The notes under the pieces were generated by a model, which was not told the origin of the DNA, ran no database searches, and saw only the letters and a program-made list of their open reading frames with translations. 64,000 nucleotides of DNA from Bacillus alkalicellulosilyticus (lineage in GTDB: Bacteria > Bacillota > Bacilli > Bacillales > Bacillaceae_F), in the NCBI RefSeq assembly GCF_002019795.1, contig NZ_KV917381.1, positions 1,361,210 through 1,425,209 on the forward strand, given 5' to 3'. Made by a program: the position numbers and the translations under genes. Below are positions 17,164-27,423 of the stretch, piece by piece; positions within the stretch are counted from its first letter, which is position 1; each line of letters begins with the position of its first letter.

Positions 17164-17226
17164 TAGGAGAATGAAAAGCGGTGAATAGGGAAATCTAACT
17201 CTACAGCTACAATAAGGAGCGTGAAC

Positions 17227-18345
17227 GTGTTGAAAAATGAGTTAGATCTTAGTCAGTATGCGGTTCGAACGGACTTAGCACTTGAGGCTCATGAACTTGT
17301 TCAAGAACAAGAGGCGAAAAAAGAAAAACAACGAAAAACGATAGATGGTGTTGTCGTCAAGGAAAAAACAGAGCAAAATGTCAAAATTACAACGGTTGAG
17401 ATAACAGCAGATGGTGCTGACCGCTTAGGTAAAAAACCTGGGCGGTATGTTACGTTCGAATCACAGGGAATCCGAAAGAAAGATTCTGAACTTCAGCAAC
17501 AAGTAGAGGAAGTCTTTGCTTCTGAATTCAACCAATTTTTAAAATCATGTGGGATCAAAGAAAATGATAAGTGCTTAGTTGTTGGCTTAGGAAATTGGAA
17601 CGTAACTCCTGATGCACTCGGGCCAATGGCCGTTGAAAATTTACTAGTAACCAGCCATTTATTCAAGCTAGCTCCTGAACAGGTCCAAGAAGGGTTTAGA
17701 CCTGTCAGTGCACTGACTCCAGGTGTAATGGGGATTACAGGAATAGAAACTAGCGATATCATATTTGGTGTCATTGAACAAACACAACCAGATTTTGTGA
17801 TTGCGATTGATGCTTTAGCTTCACGTTCAATCGAGCGAGTCAACACAACGATTCAAGTGTCAGATACAGGAATCCATCCTGGAAGTGGTGTAGGAAATAA
17901 ACGTAAGGAATTATCGAAAGAAACATTAGGTATTCCTGTCATTGCTGTGGGTATCCCAACCGTTGTTGATGCGGTTTCGATTACAAGTGATACGATTGAC
18001 TTTGTACTTAAACACTTTGGAAGAGAAATGCGAGAAGGCAATAAGCCATCCCGCAACTTAGTGCCAGCTGGAATGACGTTTGGCGAAAGACGAGAACTAA
18101 CCGATGAAGACATGCCAAATGAACAACAGCGTCAAAATATAATGGGTATGATTGGTACGTTAGAGGAAAATGAAAAACGTCAATTAATCCAAGAGGTTCT
18201 TGCCCCACTTGGTCACAACTTAATGGTGACCCCTAAAGAAGTGGATGTGTTTATTGAAGATATGGCCAATGTTATAGCTTCAGGGATGAATGCGGCACTA
18301 CACGGTCAAGTTAATCAATCCAATGTTAATTCATATACTCATTAA
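17227..18345 (+). CDS. gpr: Germination protease GPR
   Basis: GPR cleaves the small acid-soluble proteins of the spore core during germination. The 372-residue product matches the family throughout, for example [49 protein letters not shown] and the C-terminal [15 protein letters not shown]. The N-terminal [15 protein letters not shown] corresponds to the autoprocessed propeptide region. The GTG at 17227 lies 7 nt after AAGGAG; the GTG at 17221 is directly adjacent to it and unlikely. In B. subtilis gpr is expressed in the forespore. Confidence 0.96.
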   Translation: MLKNELDLSQYAVRTDLALEAHELVQEQEAKKEKQRKTIDGVVVKEKTEQNVKITTVEITADGADRLGKKPGRYVTFESQGIRKKDSELQQQVEEVFASEFNQFLKSCGIKENDKCLVVGLGNWNVTPDALGPMAVENLLVTSHLFKLAPEQVQEGFRPVSALTPGVMGITGIETSDIIFGVIEQTQPDFVIAIDALASRSIERVNTTIQVSDTGIHPGSGVGNKRKELSKETLGIPVIAVGIPTVVDAVSITSDTIDFVLKHFGREMREGNKPSRNLVPAGMTFGERRELTDEDMPNEQQRQNIMGMIGTLEENEKRQLIQEVLAPLGHNLMVTPKEVDVFIEDMANVIASGMNAALHGQVNQSNVNSYTH

Positions 18346-18346
18346 T

Positions 18347-18391
18347 AAAAAGAACTACTGTCTAACCTAACCGACAGTAGTTCTTTTTTTT
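18347..18391 (+). terminator. Terminator of gpr
   Basis: A perfect 15-bp stem, AAAAGAACTACTGTC (18348-18362) with its complement (18373-18387), 10-nt loop, then further Ts. Confidence 0.92.
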
Positions 18392-18405
18392 GGCGCAGAG
18401 ATTTG

Positions 18406-18456
18406 CGAACACGAAAAAGAGGAGAAGAAGCCAAAACATGTACGCAAACTAAAATA
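18406..18456 (+). repeat. Single unit of the 51-bp repeat family
   Basis: CGAACACG at 18406 and TACGCAAA at 18441 are spaced exactly as in the tandem units at 32666-32836 (35 nt between motif starts), and the unit ends TAAAATA like them. It sits between the gpr terminator and spoIIP. Confidence 0.55.
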
Positions 18457-18551
18457 AAATGGTAGCTTGTCCGAACTTTTCTTTAATTGTGGTTCTATCG
18501 AAAAAAGCTTGTACATATACATCTGACAAGAGAGAAGAAAGGGTGGAATGT

Positions 18552-19730
18552 ATGAGGAGAAACCAATTCCGTGGTTTTTCGGTCAATTTTAATCGGACAA
18601 GTCTTCGAAGAATGGCCGTATTATCAATCGTTTCCATAATCGCAATATTTATTTTTACGGGGATTCTAACCTCGCTTGAACCAAGACATGGGTTGGCGTC
18701 GTCCTCAATTTATAAATGGTCATCGCAAATTGATGGAGAAAGTTTAGTTCATGTTCTTGCTATGGAAAATTCTTATTTTTCACAAGCGTTACCAGAAGAA
18801 AGTGAGCTCCCAAACTTCTCGGGAATAGCGTTTGAGCTGATGACAAGTATCAACCCTGAAGATACCCGTAGTCTTCTCGGACGAGAATTACCTGGGTTTG
18901 CCTTATTTGATGGGGAAATTGTTGTAGCTGGGGAAGGTACGGATTATACAACTATGCCTGTTGAGTCTGCTCCGCCTTTAGAAGTCTTAATGGAAGAGCG
19001 AGAAGCATCGATGCGTAGTTTAGAGGAACTGGAAAAACTGAAAGAACCTGAAAGAGAAGAACCATCCATGACAACAGAAGGAAGAAGAGTGGTTCATGTC
19101 ATGCATTCTCACAATCGTGAATCGTTTTTACCAGAACTCAAAAATGTTACTGACATGAACGATGCGTTCCATCCAGAAGTGAATATCACGCTAGTCGGCC
19201 AACGATTTGGACAAGCGCTTGAGCGAAATGGAATTGGTGCTGAAGTGGATACGACAGATGTGATGGCAATATTAAGTAATCGTGGCTGGCAGTATGGCCA
19301 ATCCTATAATGCCGGTAGAGAAATTGTCAAAGAAGCGATGGCTTCCAATGAAGACTTAGACTTCTTTTTCGAATTTCACCGAGACACGGCTCCACGAAAA
19401 ACGACAACCGTTACCATTAACGGCGAAGAATACGCTCGAACATGGTTTGTCTTAGGAAGAAATCATGAAAACTATGAACATAACCGAAAGATGGCTAATG
19501 AGCTCCATGATTTACTTGAAGAACATTATCCAGGACTAAGTCGTGGGGTAGTGGCGTATGGCGGAGCGGGAAGAAATGGTATATATAATCAGGATTTATC
19601 AAAACAATCGATACTTGTTGAATTTGGTGGAGTTGAAAATACACTTGAAGAAACATTCCGTACCGCCGATGCATTTGCAGATGTATTTAGTGAATTTTAT
19701 TGGGATGCTCAAAAAGTAAGTCAAGAGTAG
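18552..19730 (+). CDS. spoIIP: Stage II sporulation protein P
   Basis: SpoIIP is an amidase/endopeptidase that, with SpoIID and SpoIIM, degrades septal peptidoglycan during engulfment. The 392-residue protein has a basic N-terminus, one membrane anchor at about 20-41, a long extracytoplasmic linker, and a catalytic domain with HVMHSHNRESF near residue 184 and FFFEFHRDTAPR further on. The ATG at 18552 follows GAAAGGGTGGA. Position between gpr and yqxA agrees with B. subtilis. Confidence 0.95.
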   Translation: MRRNQFRGFSVNFNRTSLRRMAVLSIVSIIAIFIFTGILTSLEPRHGLASSSIYKWSSQIDGESLVHVLAMENSYFSQALPEESELPNFSGIAFELMTSINPEDTRSLLGRELPGFALFDGEIVVAGEGTDYTTMPVESAPPLEVLMEEREASMRSLEELEKLKEPEREEPSMTTEGRRVVHVMHSHNRESFLPELKNVTDMNDAFHPEVNITLVGQRFGQALERNGIGAEVDTTDVMAILSNRGWQYGQSYNAGREIVKEAMASNEDLDFFFEFHRDTAPRKTTTVTINGEEYARTWFVLGRNHENYEHNRKMANELHDLLEEHYPGLSRGVVAYGGAGRNGIYNQDLSKQSILVEFGGVENTLEETFRTADAFADVFSEFYWDAQKVSQE

Positions 19731-19741
19731 GAGGATGAACT

Positions 19742-20110
19742 GTGAAAAAAACAATTAAAGTGAGTGTCTTCTTCTCTTTCATTCTTCTCTTTGGGATATT
19801 GTTTGGAATCTACCAAGCCACTGATGGAGAATTAGGAGCAACAGCTACTCAAATCAGTGAAGAAACAAAACCAGAAAGCAACATCGTAGCGACAGAAAAA
19901 CCAAAAAAAGAAAAAGCCAAAGAAGAAAATAACCAAGAGGATGGCTCAACGAACAAAGAACTAATGGAAAAACAAAAAAGAGTCGAGGAAGTTAAGCCGT
20001 TTAATTTTTATTCAGAGCTTGGGGCTAAGATGGGGAAAGGTCTTGAAATCATATTTCACCAAGTTGTGACAACGATTATTACAACTATTCATAGTTTTTT
20101 AAACGGATAA
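19742..20110 (+). CDS. yqxA: YqxA family protein (DUF3679)
   Basis: The 122-residue protein starts with GTG after GGAGGATGAACT, 11 nt after spoIIP. A signal anchor (about 7-24) is followed by a lysine/glutamate-rich linker and a conserved C-terminal part (NFYSELGAKMGKGLE...). It matches YqxA in position and layout. Function is unknown; its pairing with spoIIP suggests a sporulation or cell-envelope context. Confidence 0.85.
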   Translation: MKKTIKVSVFFSFILLFGILFGIYQATDGELGATATQISEETKPESNIVATEKPKKEKAKEENNQEDGSTNKELMEKQKRVEEVKPFNFYSELGAKMGKGLEIIFHQVVTTIITTIHSFLNG

Positions 20111-20111
20111 A

Positions 20112-20164
20112 AGCAAGAGGATGTTCCAAAGGGGTAATAATAACCTAAGGAACATCCTCTTGCT
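20112..20164 (+). terminator. Hairpin after yqxA
   Basis: A perfect 16-bp stem (AGCAAGAGGATGTTCC, complement at 20149-20164) with a 21-nt loop. The T tract is weak. Confidence 0.7.
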
Positions 20165-20167
20165 CTA

Positions 20168-20196
20168 TTGAAGGAATGCCCTCACATTGCTATAAT
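20168..20196 (+). promoter_or_regulatory. Sigma-A promoter of lepA
   Basis: TTGAAG (20168-20173), 17 nt, TATAAT (20191-20196). The leader of about 105 nt contains a small hairpin, AGTATG...CATACT, near 20230-20250. Confidence 0.65.
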
Positions 20197-20306
20197 GAAA
20201 GTTAGTGTATTTAGGATGTCGGTAGAATCAGTATGTATCTTAGCATACTTCAAATACCCTATGTACTAGAGTGATTGTATCGTATATGTTGTAGGAGTGA
20301 TAAATT

Positions 20307-22133
20307 GTGAACAAAGAAGAGCGCTTAGAGCGACGATCTAGAATAAGAAACTTTTCGATTATAGCTCATATAGACCATGGAAAATCAACATTAGCTGACC
20401 GGATTCTTGAGGCTACCAGTGCATTAACACAACGAGAAATGAAAGATCAAATGTTAGATGCGATGGACCTTGAACGAGAAAGAGGTATTACAATAAAGCT
20501 AAATGCTGTCCAACTCGTATATAAAGCAAAAGACGGTGTCGATTATATCTTTCATCTCATCGATACTCCAGGACATGTGGATTTCACATACGAAGTATCT
20601 CGAAGTTTAGCCGCTTGTGAAGGAGCGTTGCTCATTGTCGATGCTGCCCAAGGGATTGAGGCGCAAACATTAGCTAACGTGTATTTAGCATTAGATAATG
20701 ATTTGGAAATTTTACCTGTGATTAATAAAATTGATTTGCCGAGTGCTGAGCCTGAGCGTGTGAGAAAAGAAGTAGAAGATGTGATCGGGTTAGATGCATC
20801 AGAAGCCGTTCTTGCATCGGCTAAAAACGGAATCGGAATCTCAGAGATACTCGAGCAAATCGTTGAGAAGGTTCCTGCCCCACCAGGTGATCCAGAAGCT
20901 CCGTTAAAAGCATTGGTATTTGATTCATTATATGATTCGTACCGTGGAGTCATTGCGTATATTCGGATTGTGGAAGGGTCTGTAAAGCCTGGACAAAAAA
21001 TTAGAATGATGGCAACAGGAAAAGAATTTGAAGTGGCAGAAGTTGGAGTATTCACACCAAAACCACAAAAACGAGATGAATTAACTGTTGGCGATGTTGG
21101 GTTTTTAACTGCATCGATTAAAAATGTCAGTGATTGCCGAGTTGGTGACACGGTGACTAGTGCGATTAAACCAGCAGAGGAAGCTCTACCAGGATATCGT
21201 AAAATGAATCCAATGGTGTTCTGTGGTTTATATCCTATTGATACAAATGACTATAATGATTTACGTGAGGCGCTTGAACGTTTGCAATTAAATGATGCCT
21301 CGTTACAGTTTGAGCCAGAAACGTCACAAGCCCTTGGTTTTGGTTTCAGATGTGGCTTCTTAGGACTTCTTCATATGGAGATTATCCAAGAGAGAATCGA
21401 GCGGGAGTTTAACATCACACTTATCACAACAGCACCAAGTGTAATTTATCATGTATACATGACTAATGGGGAATCGATTAATATTGATAATCCAGCCAAT
21501 ATGCCTGACCCGCAAAAAATTGAGCGCGTCGAAGAGCCATATGTAAAAGCAAGCGTCATGGTACCAAATGATTACGTTGGCGCTGTTATGGAGCTTTGCC
21601 AGGGGAAACGCGGAATTTTCGGGGATATGCAATATTTAGATGAGAACCGAGTTTCCATTGTATATGAACTCCCTTTATCAGAAATCGTATACGACTTCTT
21701 TGACCAATTAAAATCAAGTACAAAAGGCTATGCTTCGTTTGACTATGAATTGATTGGATACAAGGAATCTAAGCTTGTAAAAATGGACATTCTTTTAAAT
21801 GGCGAAACCGTAGATGCGCTGTCAGTTATTGTTCATCGTGATTCGGCGTATGAAAGAGGAAAAATCATCGTTGAGAAATTAAAAGAATTAATACCGAGAC
21901 AACAATTTGAAGTGCCAATTCAAGCGAGTATAGGTACAAAGATTATTGCGCGGTCAACAATTAAAGCAATGAGGAAAAACGTTCTTGCCAAATGTTACGG
22001 GGGAGATATTTCACGAAAACGTAAGCTTCTTGAGAAGCAAAAAGAAGGTAAGAAACGAATGAAGTCTGTAGGTAGCGTTGAGGTTCCACAAGAAGCCTTC
22101 ATGGCAGTTTTACGAATGGATGAAAGTAAATAA
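20307..22133 (+). CDS. lepA: Translation elongation factor 4 (LepA)
   Basis: LepA is a ribosomal GTPase proposed to back-translocate or aid 30S biogenesis. The 608-residue protein has G1 AHIDHGKST at 20-28, then [21 protein letters not shown] and the specific C-terminal domain ending in a lysine-rich helix ([17 protein letters not shown]). It starts at GTG after AGGAGTGAT. It is followed by hemW, as in B. subtilis. Confidence 0.98.
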   Translation: MNKEERLERRSRIRNFSIIAHIDHGKSTLADRILEATSALTQREMKDQMLDAMDLERERGITIKLNAVQLVYKAKDGVDYIFHLIDTPGHVDFTYEVSRSLAACEGALLIVDAAQGIEAQTLANVYLALDNDLEILPVINKIDLPSAEPERVRKEVEDVIGLDASEAVLASAKNGIGISEILEQIVEKVPAPPGDPEAPLKALVFDSLYDSYRGVIAYIRIVEGSVKPGQKIRMMATGKEFEVAEVGVFTPKPQKRDELTVGDVGFLTASIKNVSDCRVGDTVTSAIKPAEEALPGYRKMNPMVFCGLYPIDTNDYNDLREALERLQLNDASLQFEPETSQALGFGFRCGFLGLLHMEIIQERIEREFNITLITTAPSVIYHVYMTNGESINIDNPANMPDPQKIERVEEPYVKASVMVPNDYVGAVMELCQGKRGIFGDMQYLDENRVSIVYELPLSEIVYDFFDQLKSSTKGYASFDYELIGYKESKLVKMDILLNGETVDALSVIVHRDSAYERGKIIVEKLKELIPRQQFEVPIQASIGTKIIARSTIKAMRKNVLAKCYGGDISRKRKLLEKQKEGKKRMKSVGSVEVPQEAFMAVLRMDESK

Positions 22134-22154
22134 TCCTAGCTATGGGCTAACAAA

Positions 22155-22193
22155 GGCGACTCAAATGTCTGTATTGGACGATTTGGGTCGCTA
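22155..22193 (+). terminator. Hairpin between lepA and hemW
   Basis: GGCGACTCAAAT pairs with ATTTGGGTCGC (one G-T pair) around a 14-nt loop. Little T tract follows, so it probably only attenuates read-through into hemW. Confidence 0.5.
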
Positions 22194-22217
22194 TATTATT
22201 AATAAAGAGGTGTATTC

Positions 22218-23354
22218 ATGCCTAAATCGATTTATCTTCATATTCCGTTTTGTGAGCATATTTGTCACTATTGTGATTTTAATAAAGTATTCCTAAAAGG
22301 TCAGCCTGTTGATGAATATATCGACATGGTGGATAAAGAACTATCACTTACATTACGACAAGTATCAGATCCTGAACCAATTGATACTATTTATATTGGT
22401 GGTGGTACTCCAACTGCGTTAAGTGCGGTACAGTTAGAACGGCTTCTACAAACGCTTCACAGACATTTTCAAATAGGAGAGGTAGAGTGGACAGTAGAAG
22501 TAAACCCGGGTGGCGTTGATGATGAAAAGTTAGCTGTATTAAAAAAGGGTGGAGTAAATCGCTTAAGCATCGGTGCTCAAACGTTTGATTCCGGACAACT
22601 CAAGGCGATTGGGCGCACACATCTAAAAGAAGATGTGTTAGAAACAATAGCAAGAGCCAAGAAAATAGGATTTACTAATTTATCGGTAGACCTAATGTTT
22701 GGTTTGCCTCAACAAACAGTTGAAAGCTTTACGGAAACCCTTATTGAAGCAGTTCATCTTGACGTGCAGCATTTCTCGGCGTACTCATTAAAGGTGGAAG
22801 AAAAAACAGTTTTTTATAATATGCAGAGAAAAGGAAAACTTCAACTTCCGCCTGAGGAAGCTGAGGTAAAGATGTATGATACCTTGCGTGAAGTGATGGG
22901 ACAACATCAATTTCACCAATATGAAATTAGTAACTTTGCCAAATCTGGTTTTGAGAGTAAGCATAATTTAACGTATTGGAACAATGAAGAGTATTATGGG
23001 TTTGGAGCAGGTGCTCATGGTTATGTTAATGGGGTACGTCATGTCAATGCGGGTCCCGTGACAAAATACATAAGTGCGTTGCAAAATGGAAAATTACCTT
23101 ATACAGAAACTCATCTTGTGACAACTATTGAGAACATTGAGGAATTTATGTTTATGGGATTACGAAAGAGAAAAGGGATTTCAAAAAATGAATTTAAACG
23201 TCGCTATGGTCAAGACATGATGTACATTTACTCAAAACAAATCGAAAAACTCATGGAACAAGGCCTTCTTACAGAGGATGGGGATTTTATATCATTGACC
23301 GAGAAAGGTATTTTTATTTCCAATGAGATATTTGAACAATTTTTATGCCAGTAA
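22218..23354 (+). CDS. hemW: Heme chaperone HemW (radical SAM)
   Basis: The 378-residue protein has the radical-SAM cluster motif C12-x3-C16-x2-C19 in IPFCEHICHYCDF, then the GGGTPTAL SAM-binding motif and the HemN-like C-terminal domain. The extra fourth cysteine that follows the cluster in coproporphyrinogen oxidase HemN is replaced by a CDF context, as in HemW, which inserts heme into respiratory proteins. The ATG follows AAAGAGGTG. It precedes the hrcA operon. Confidence 0.94.
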   Translation: MPKSIYLHIPFCEHICHYCDFNKVFLKGQPVDEYIDMVDKELSLTLRQVSDPEPIDTIYIGGGTPTALSAVQLERLLQTLHRHFQIGEVEWTVEVNPGGVDDEKLAVLKKGGVNRLSIGAQTFDSGQLKAIGRTHLKEDVLETIARAKKIGFTNLSVDLMFGLPQQTVESFTETLIEAVHLDVQHFSAYSLKVEEKTVFYNMQRKGKLQLPPEEAEVKMYDTLREVMGQHQFHQYEISNFAKSGFESKHNLTYWNNEEYYGFGAGAHGYVNGVRHVNAGPVTKYISALQNGKLPYTETHLVTTIENIEEFMFMGLRKRKGISKNEFKRRYGQDMMYIYSKQIEKLMEQGLLTEDGDFISLTEKGIFISNEIFEQFLCQ

Positions 23355-23368
23355 ATGAGAACAAATGG

Positions 23369-23397
23369 TTGACAAAAACCGCCCTTTTTGATAATTT
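23369..23397 (+). promoter_or_regulatory. Sigma-A promoter of the hrcA-dnaK operon
   Basis: TTGACA at 23369-23374 is followed by an A/T-rich -10 at about 23390-23397 (GATAAT at 15 nt or TAATTT at 17 nt). The CIRCE operator lies just downstream. Confidence 0.65.
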
Positions 23398-23407
23398 TTA
23401 TTTAGAT

Positions 23408-23434
23408 TTAGCACTCAAGCTACTAGAGTGCTAA
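23408..23434 (+). promoter_or_regulatory. CIRCE operator bound by HrcA
   Basis: TTAGCACTC-N9-GAGTGCTAA is a perfect CIRCE element. HrcA binds it to repress the class I heat-shock genes; here it overlaps the start of the hrcA-grpE-dnaK transcript. Confidence 0.97.
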
Positions 23435-23450
23435 CAGAGGTGATTATGCG

Positions 23451-24482
23451 ATGTTATCAGAACGTCAACTTCTTATTTTGCAAGCGATTGTGGATGATTA
23501 TATTCGTTCTGCTGAGCCAGTTGGCTCACGTAGTATCTCGAAAAGAGATGATGTTTCTTACAGCGCCGCTACCATCCGGAATGAGATGGCGGATTTAGAG
23601 GAACTAGGTTTTATTGAAAAGCCCCATAGTTCAGCTGGTCGAATTCCATCTCAAAAAGGATATCGTTATTATGTCGATAACTTACTTTTTCCTGACCGAC
23701 TCCCAAAAGGTGAGGTCGAACAAATTCGAGAACTATTTAGAGACAGGTTTCAGGAAACAGAACAAGTCATTCAACATTCTGCAAAAATCCTTTCAACAGT
23801 TACAAGTTATATTTCAGTCGTTTTAGGTCCTGAAATGTATGAAACAAGAATGAAGCATGTTCAAATCATTCCTTTATCAGAGCAAAAGGCTGTCATTATT
23901 CTCGTAACAGATGCAGGTCATGTAGAAAATTATACATTTACAATTCCTGAAGGTCTGAGGACAGATGACCTCGAAAAGGTTGTTAACATTTTAAATGAAC
24001 GGCTAAAAGGTGTACCGTTATATCAGCTTCGTCAAAAACTTGTAAATGAGGTTGCTGCTGTACTTAAATCACAAGTATCAAACTATCAACAACTTCTTAC
24101 CGTACTAGATGATACGTTGAAGTATGAAAAAAATGATAGAGTGTTTTATGGAGGCAAAACCAATCTTCTAACACAGCCTGAATTTAAAGACATTGAAAAG
24201 GTTCGCTTGCTTTATAACATTTTAGAAGAAGACCAGCTAGTGCAACAAATATTTAGAACAGATACAAGTGGAATACAAGTTAGGATTGGCCATGAAAATG
24301 ATGAAAAAGCATTTGAAAATTGTAGTATTATAACGGCATCTTATTCATTCGGTGGCAAAGATATGGGAACGATAGGTATTCTCGGACCAACTCGCATGGA
24401 ATATCGAAGAGTGATTGGGATTATTGATTTTATTTCCAAAGATTTAACAAAAATCCTCACGCACTTGTATCAAAGAGGCTAG
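23451..24482 (+). CDS. hrcA: Heat-inducible transcription repressor HrcA
   Basis: HrcA represses the dnaK and groE operons by binding CIRCE and is kept active by GroEL. The 343-residue protein has an N-terminal winged helix (SERQLLILQAIVDDYI, SYSAATIRNEMADLEELGFIEKPHSSAGR), a central dimerisation part and a C-terminal GAF-like domain. Start ATG 23451 follows AGAGGTGAT. It auto-regulates through the CIRCE 17 nt upstream. Confidence 0.97.
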   Translation: MLSERQLLILQAIVDDYIRSAEPVGSRSISKRDDVSYSAATIRNEMADLEELGFIEKPHSSAGRIPSQKGYRYYVDNLLFPDRLPKGEVEQIRELFRDRFQETEQVIQHSAKILSTVTSYISVVLGPEMYETRMKHVQIIPLSEQKAVIILVTDAGHVENYTFTIPEGLRTDDLEKVVNILNERLKGVPLYQLRQKLVNEVAAVLKSQVSNYQQLLTVLDDTLKYEKNDRVFYGGKTNLLTQPEFKDIEKVRLLYNILEEDQLVQQIFRTDTSGIQVRIGHENDEKAFENCSIITASYSFGGKDMGTIGILGPTRMEYRRVIGIIDFISKDLTKILTHLYQRG

Positions 24483-24526
24483 GAATGGTAATATTGACAA
24501 TTAGGTTGCAAAGGCAAAGCAGAGGT

Positions 24527-24556
24527 CCGCTACATATGATATAAAATTTGTAGCGG
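24527..24556 (+). other. Hairpin between hrcA and grpE
   Basis: CCGCTACA pairs perfectly with TGTAGCGG across a 14-nt AT-rich loop. In B. subtilis the dnaK operon mRNA is processed between hrcA and grpE near a stem-loop; this hairpin is a candidate for the same role. No T tract follows. Confidence 0.5.
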
Positions 24557-24652
24557 CTACCTTATCGCCTAAGCAAATACCTTATTTTTCGCAGATTACC
24601 TATGAAAAAAAGTATAGATAGTTATGTATTATTTTTTAGGGAGGTGAACAGA

Positions 24653-25222
24653 TTGGAACAAAAAAACGACCCAACTGTAGAACTAGTAGAAGATGAAACG
24701 GTTGATGCTAATGGGGAGCAACAAGAAGCAGAAACTACCGAAGAAGTAATAGAGGAAGTAGTAACTGAAGAACAACAAAAAATGAACGAACTCGAAAAAC
24801 AAGTACAAGGATTAAATGAAAAATTATTACGAGTTCATGCAGATTACGATAATCTACGCCGTCGCACAAAATCTGAAAAAGAAGCGGCAGCCAAATATAG
24901 AGCACAAAGCTTGGTAGAAGAGCTATTACCTGTATTGGACAACTTTGAAAGAGCGCTACAGGTAACTGTAGAGCAGGACGAAACAAAGTCGTTATTACAA
25001 GGGATGGAAATGGTGTACCGTCAACTTCATGATGCTCTTACAAAAGAAGGAGTGGAAGTGATTCCTGCCGAGGGAGAATTATTTGACCCTCATCTTCATC
25101 AAGCCGTCATGCAAATCGATAGCCCAGACCATGAGAAAAACCAAGTCGTCGAAGAATTGCAAAAAGGATATCGCTTAAAAGACCGAGTGATCCGCCCATC
25201 AATGGTTAAAGTAAACGCGTAG
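24653..25222 (+). CDS. grpE: Nucleotide exchange factor GrpE
   Basis: GrpE releases ADP from DnaK. The 189-residue protein has an acidic, low-complexity N-terminus, a long coiled-coil helix and the conserved core [34 protein letters not shown] and a C-terminal [12 protein letters not shown]. The TTG at 24653 is chosen because GGGAGGTGA lies just upstream and the preceding in-frame codons would place the ribosome site inside the gene. Confidence 0.96.
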   Translation: MEQKNDPTVELVEDETVDANGEQQEAETTEEVIEEVVTEEQQKMNELEKQVQGLNEKLLRVHADYDNLRRRTKSEKEAAAKYRAQSLVEELLPVLDNFERALQVTVEQDETKSLLQGMEMVYRQLHDALTKEGVEVIPAEGELFDPHLHQAVMQIDSPDHEKNQVVEELQKGYRLKDRVIRPSMVKVNA

Positions 25223-25261
25223 TTACATAATTTAAAGATGTTATTTTAGGAGGAAATAAAA

Positions 25262-27088
25262 ATGAGTAAAGTTATCGGGATTGACTTAGGTACAACAAAC
25301 TCTTGTGTAGCTGTTATGGAAGGCGGCGAAGCAGTAGTTATTGCGAATGCAGAAGGAAACCGTACGACACCTTCAGTTGTTGCATTTAAAGATGGTGAAA
25401 GACTTGTAGGGGAAGTGGCAAAACGTCAAGCGATCACAAACCCTAACACCATTATTTCAATTAAACGTCACATGGGTACTTCACATACAGAAGAGGTAGA
25501 CGGAAAGAAATTCACTCCTCAAGAGCTTTCAGCAATTATTTTACAAAAATTAAAAGCAGATGCTGAAGCATACTTAGGAGAAAAAGTAACAAAAGCGGTT
25601 ATTACCGTTCCGGCTTATTTTAACGATGCACAGCGCCAAGCGACAAAAGATGCTGGAAAGATTGCTGGCCTTGAAGTTGAACGTATTGTCAACGAGCCAA
25701 CAGCTGCAGCTCTTGCGTATGGATTAGAAAAAGGAGAAGACCAAACGATTTTAGTGTATGACCTTGGTGGTGGTACATTTGACGTTTCAATTCTTGAACT
25801 AGGAGAAGGATTCTTCGAAGTTAAAGCAACATCTGGTGATAACAAGCTAGGTGGAGATGATTTCGACCAAGTAATCATTGATTATTTAGTAGAGCAATTC
25901 AAAAAAGACAATGGCATTGATTTAGCTCAAGATAAAATGGCGATGCAACGTTTAAAAGACGCAGCTGAAAAAGCGAAAAAGGATTTATCTGGAGTAACTC
26001 AAACTCAAATCTCTTTACCGTTTATTACTGCTGATGCAACAGGTCCAAAGCACTTAGAAGTATCGATGAGCCGTGCGAAGTTTGAAGAATTATCATCTGA
26101 TTTAGTAGAAAGAACATTAGGACCAACTCGTCAAGCTCTTAAAGATGCGGGCTTAACGGCGAATGACATTGATAAAGTTGTTCTTGTTGGGGGTTCTACT
26201 CGTATTCCGGCAGTACAAGAAGAGATTAAGAAATTAACAGGTAAAGACCCTCATAAAGGGGTTAACCCAGATGAAGTAGTTGCTCTTGGTGCAGCTGTTC
26301 AAGCGGGTGTTTTAACTGGTGATGTTAAGGATGTTGTTCTTCTTGACGTTACTCCTTTATCTCTTGGTATCGAAACTATGGGTGGAGTATTCACAAAATT
26401 AATTGATAGAAATACAACAATTCCAACAAGTAAATCTCAAGTGTTCTCAACGGCAGCTGACAATCAGCCATCAGTAGATATTCATGTTCTTCAAGGGGAG
26501 CGTGAAATGGCAGCCTATAATAAAACATTAGGTCGATTCCAACTTTCTGATATTCCTCCAGCACCACGAGGCGTACCACAAATTGAAGTATCATTTGATA
26601 TTGATGCCAATGGTATTGTGAATGTAAAAGCGAAAGACCTTGGAACGAACAAAGAACAATCAATTACAATCACATCATCTTCAGGCTTATCAGATGATGA
26701 AATTGAAAAAATGGTAAAAGAAGCAGAAGCAAATGCGGAAGCGGATAAAAAGCAACGTGAAGAAGCTGACCTACGAAACGAAAGTGACCACCTTGTCTTC
26801 TCAACAGAAAAAACGATAAAAGACCTTGGTGACAAAGTAGACCAAGCTGAAATCGATAAAGCAAATGAAGCAAAAGATAAGCTGAAATCAGCTCTTGAAG
26901 GAACTGACATTGAAGCAATTCGCGCTGCAAAAGATGAGCTTCAAGAAATCGTTCAGCAGCTATCTGTTAAACTTTACGAGCAAGCAGCTCAAGCGCAAGC
27001 AGGTGCTGAAGGTGCAGAACAAGCCCAAGCTGACGATAATGTAGTTGATGCTGACTATGAAGAAGTAAAAGAAGAAGAAAAGAAATAA
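25262..27088 (+). CDS. dnaK: Chaperone DnaK (Hsp70)
   Basis: The 608-residue Hsp70 begins with the ATPase signature GIDLGTTNS. It has the phosphate loop [13 protein letters not shown], the [13 protein letters not shown] motif, a substrate-binding domain and a C-terminal helical lid ending in an acidic tail (VKEEEKK). The Q-rich linker [15 protein letters not shown] precedes it. A strong ribosome site (AGGAGGAAATAAAA) precedes the ATG. A terminator and a repeat element separate it from dnaJ. Confidence 0.99.
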   Translation: MSKVIGIDLGTTNSCVAVMEGGEAVVIANAEGNRTTPSVVAFKDGERLVGEVAKRQAITNPNTIISIKRHMGTSHTEEVDGKKFTPQELSAIILQKLKADAEAYLGEKVTKAVITVPAYFNDAQRQATKDAGKIAGLEVERIVNEPTAAALAYGLEKGEDQTILVYDLGGGTFDVSILELGEGFFEVKATSGDNKLGGDDFDQVIIDYLVEQFKKDNGIDLAQDKMAMQRLKDAAEKAKKDLSGVTQTQISLPFITADATGPKHLEVSMSRAKFEELSSDLVERTLGPTRQALKDAGLTANDIDKVVLVGGSTRIPAVQEEIKKLTGKDPHKGVNPDEVVALGAAVQAGVLTGDVKDVVLLDVTPLSLGIETMGGVFTKLIDRNTTIPTSKSQVFSTAADNQPSVDIHVLQGEREMAAYNKTLGRFQLSDIPPAPRGVPQIEVSFDIDANGIVNVKAKDLGTNKEQSITITSSSGLSDDEIEKMVKEAEANAEADKKQREEADLRNESDHLVFSTEKTIKDLGDKVDQAEIDKANEAKDKLKSALEGTDIEAIRAAKDELQEIVQQLSVKLYEQAAQAQAGAEGAEQAQADDNVVDADYEEVKEEEKK

Positions 27089-27098
27089 GAAGCGAAGC

Positions 27099-27136
27099 AA
27101 AAGTCAAAGTCAGGATTTCTTGACTTTGACTTTTTT
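27099..27136 (+). terminator. Terminator between dnaK and dnaJ
   Basis: AAAAGTCAAAGTCA (27099-27112) and its perfect complement (27121-27134) with an 8-nt loop and T6. It should limit dnaK transcripts from continuing into dnaJ. Confidence 0.88.
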
Positions 27137-27154
27137 AAAATATAAGAAAACTTT

Positions 27155-27315
27155 TAGATGCTCATAGATGTCTTTTAAGCTAGATCAGGCAGGGCGATGG
27201 CTTCGCTCACTGCGCGTATATTAATAAGAAGTACGCTTATTAATATACTTTTCAAGAGAGGGCAGTGGCTTCGCGCATCGCAATTAGTCAAAGACGGCTT
27301 TGCCGTTTTTCTTAA
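27155..27315 (+). repeat. Structured intergenic repeat, copy 3, inside the dnaK operon
   Basis: Left arm GCGATGGCTTCGCTCACTGC (27194-27213) and right arm GCAGTGGCTTCGCGCATCGC (27262-27281) pair by GCGATG with CATCGC and CACTGC with GCAGTG. A perfect 13-bp hairpin lies between, GTATATTAATAAG (27216-27228) with CTTATTAATATAC (27236-27248). The tail hairpin is ACGGC-TTT-GCCGT followed by T5. A partial extra arm (GCAGTGGTTTTACCCTTGC) follows at 27345-27363. Confidence 0.85.
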
Positions 27316-27423
27316 GTCTAAAAAGGTCATTATATTCTAAAGATGCAGTGGTTTTACCCTTGCTTAGATCAAACGATAAATGGTAAGATAATCGTTATGT
27401 AATAGGAATCGGGAGTGGATAGG

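Noticed and set aside
20552-21151. A 199-codon minus-strand frame within lepA
   Set aside because: It is the antisense shadow of a conserved gene; composition is Ser/Thr/Pro-rich as expected for such shadows.
24494-24540. TTGACA after hrcA considered as a grpE promoter
   Set aside because: No -10 hexamer stands at a 16-18 nt distance; the TATGAT further on is over 30 nt away.
27155-27315. Structured repeat considered as an insertion sequence
   Set aside because: It is about 160 nt with no reading frame for a transposase and no clear target-site duplication.
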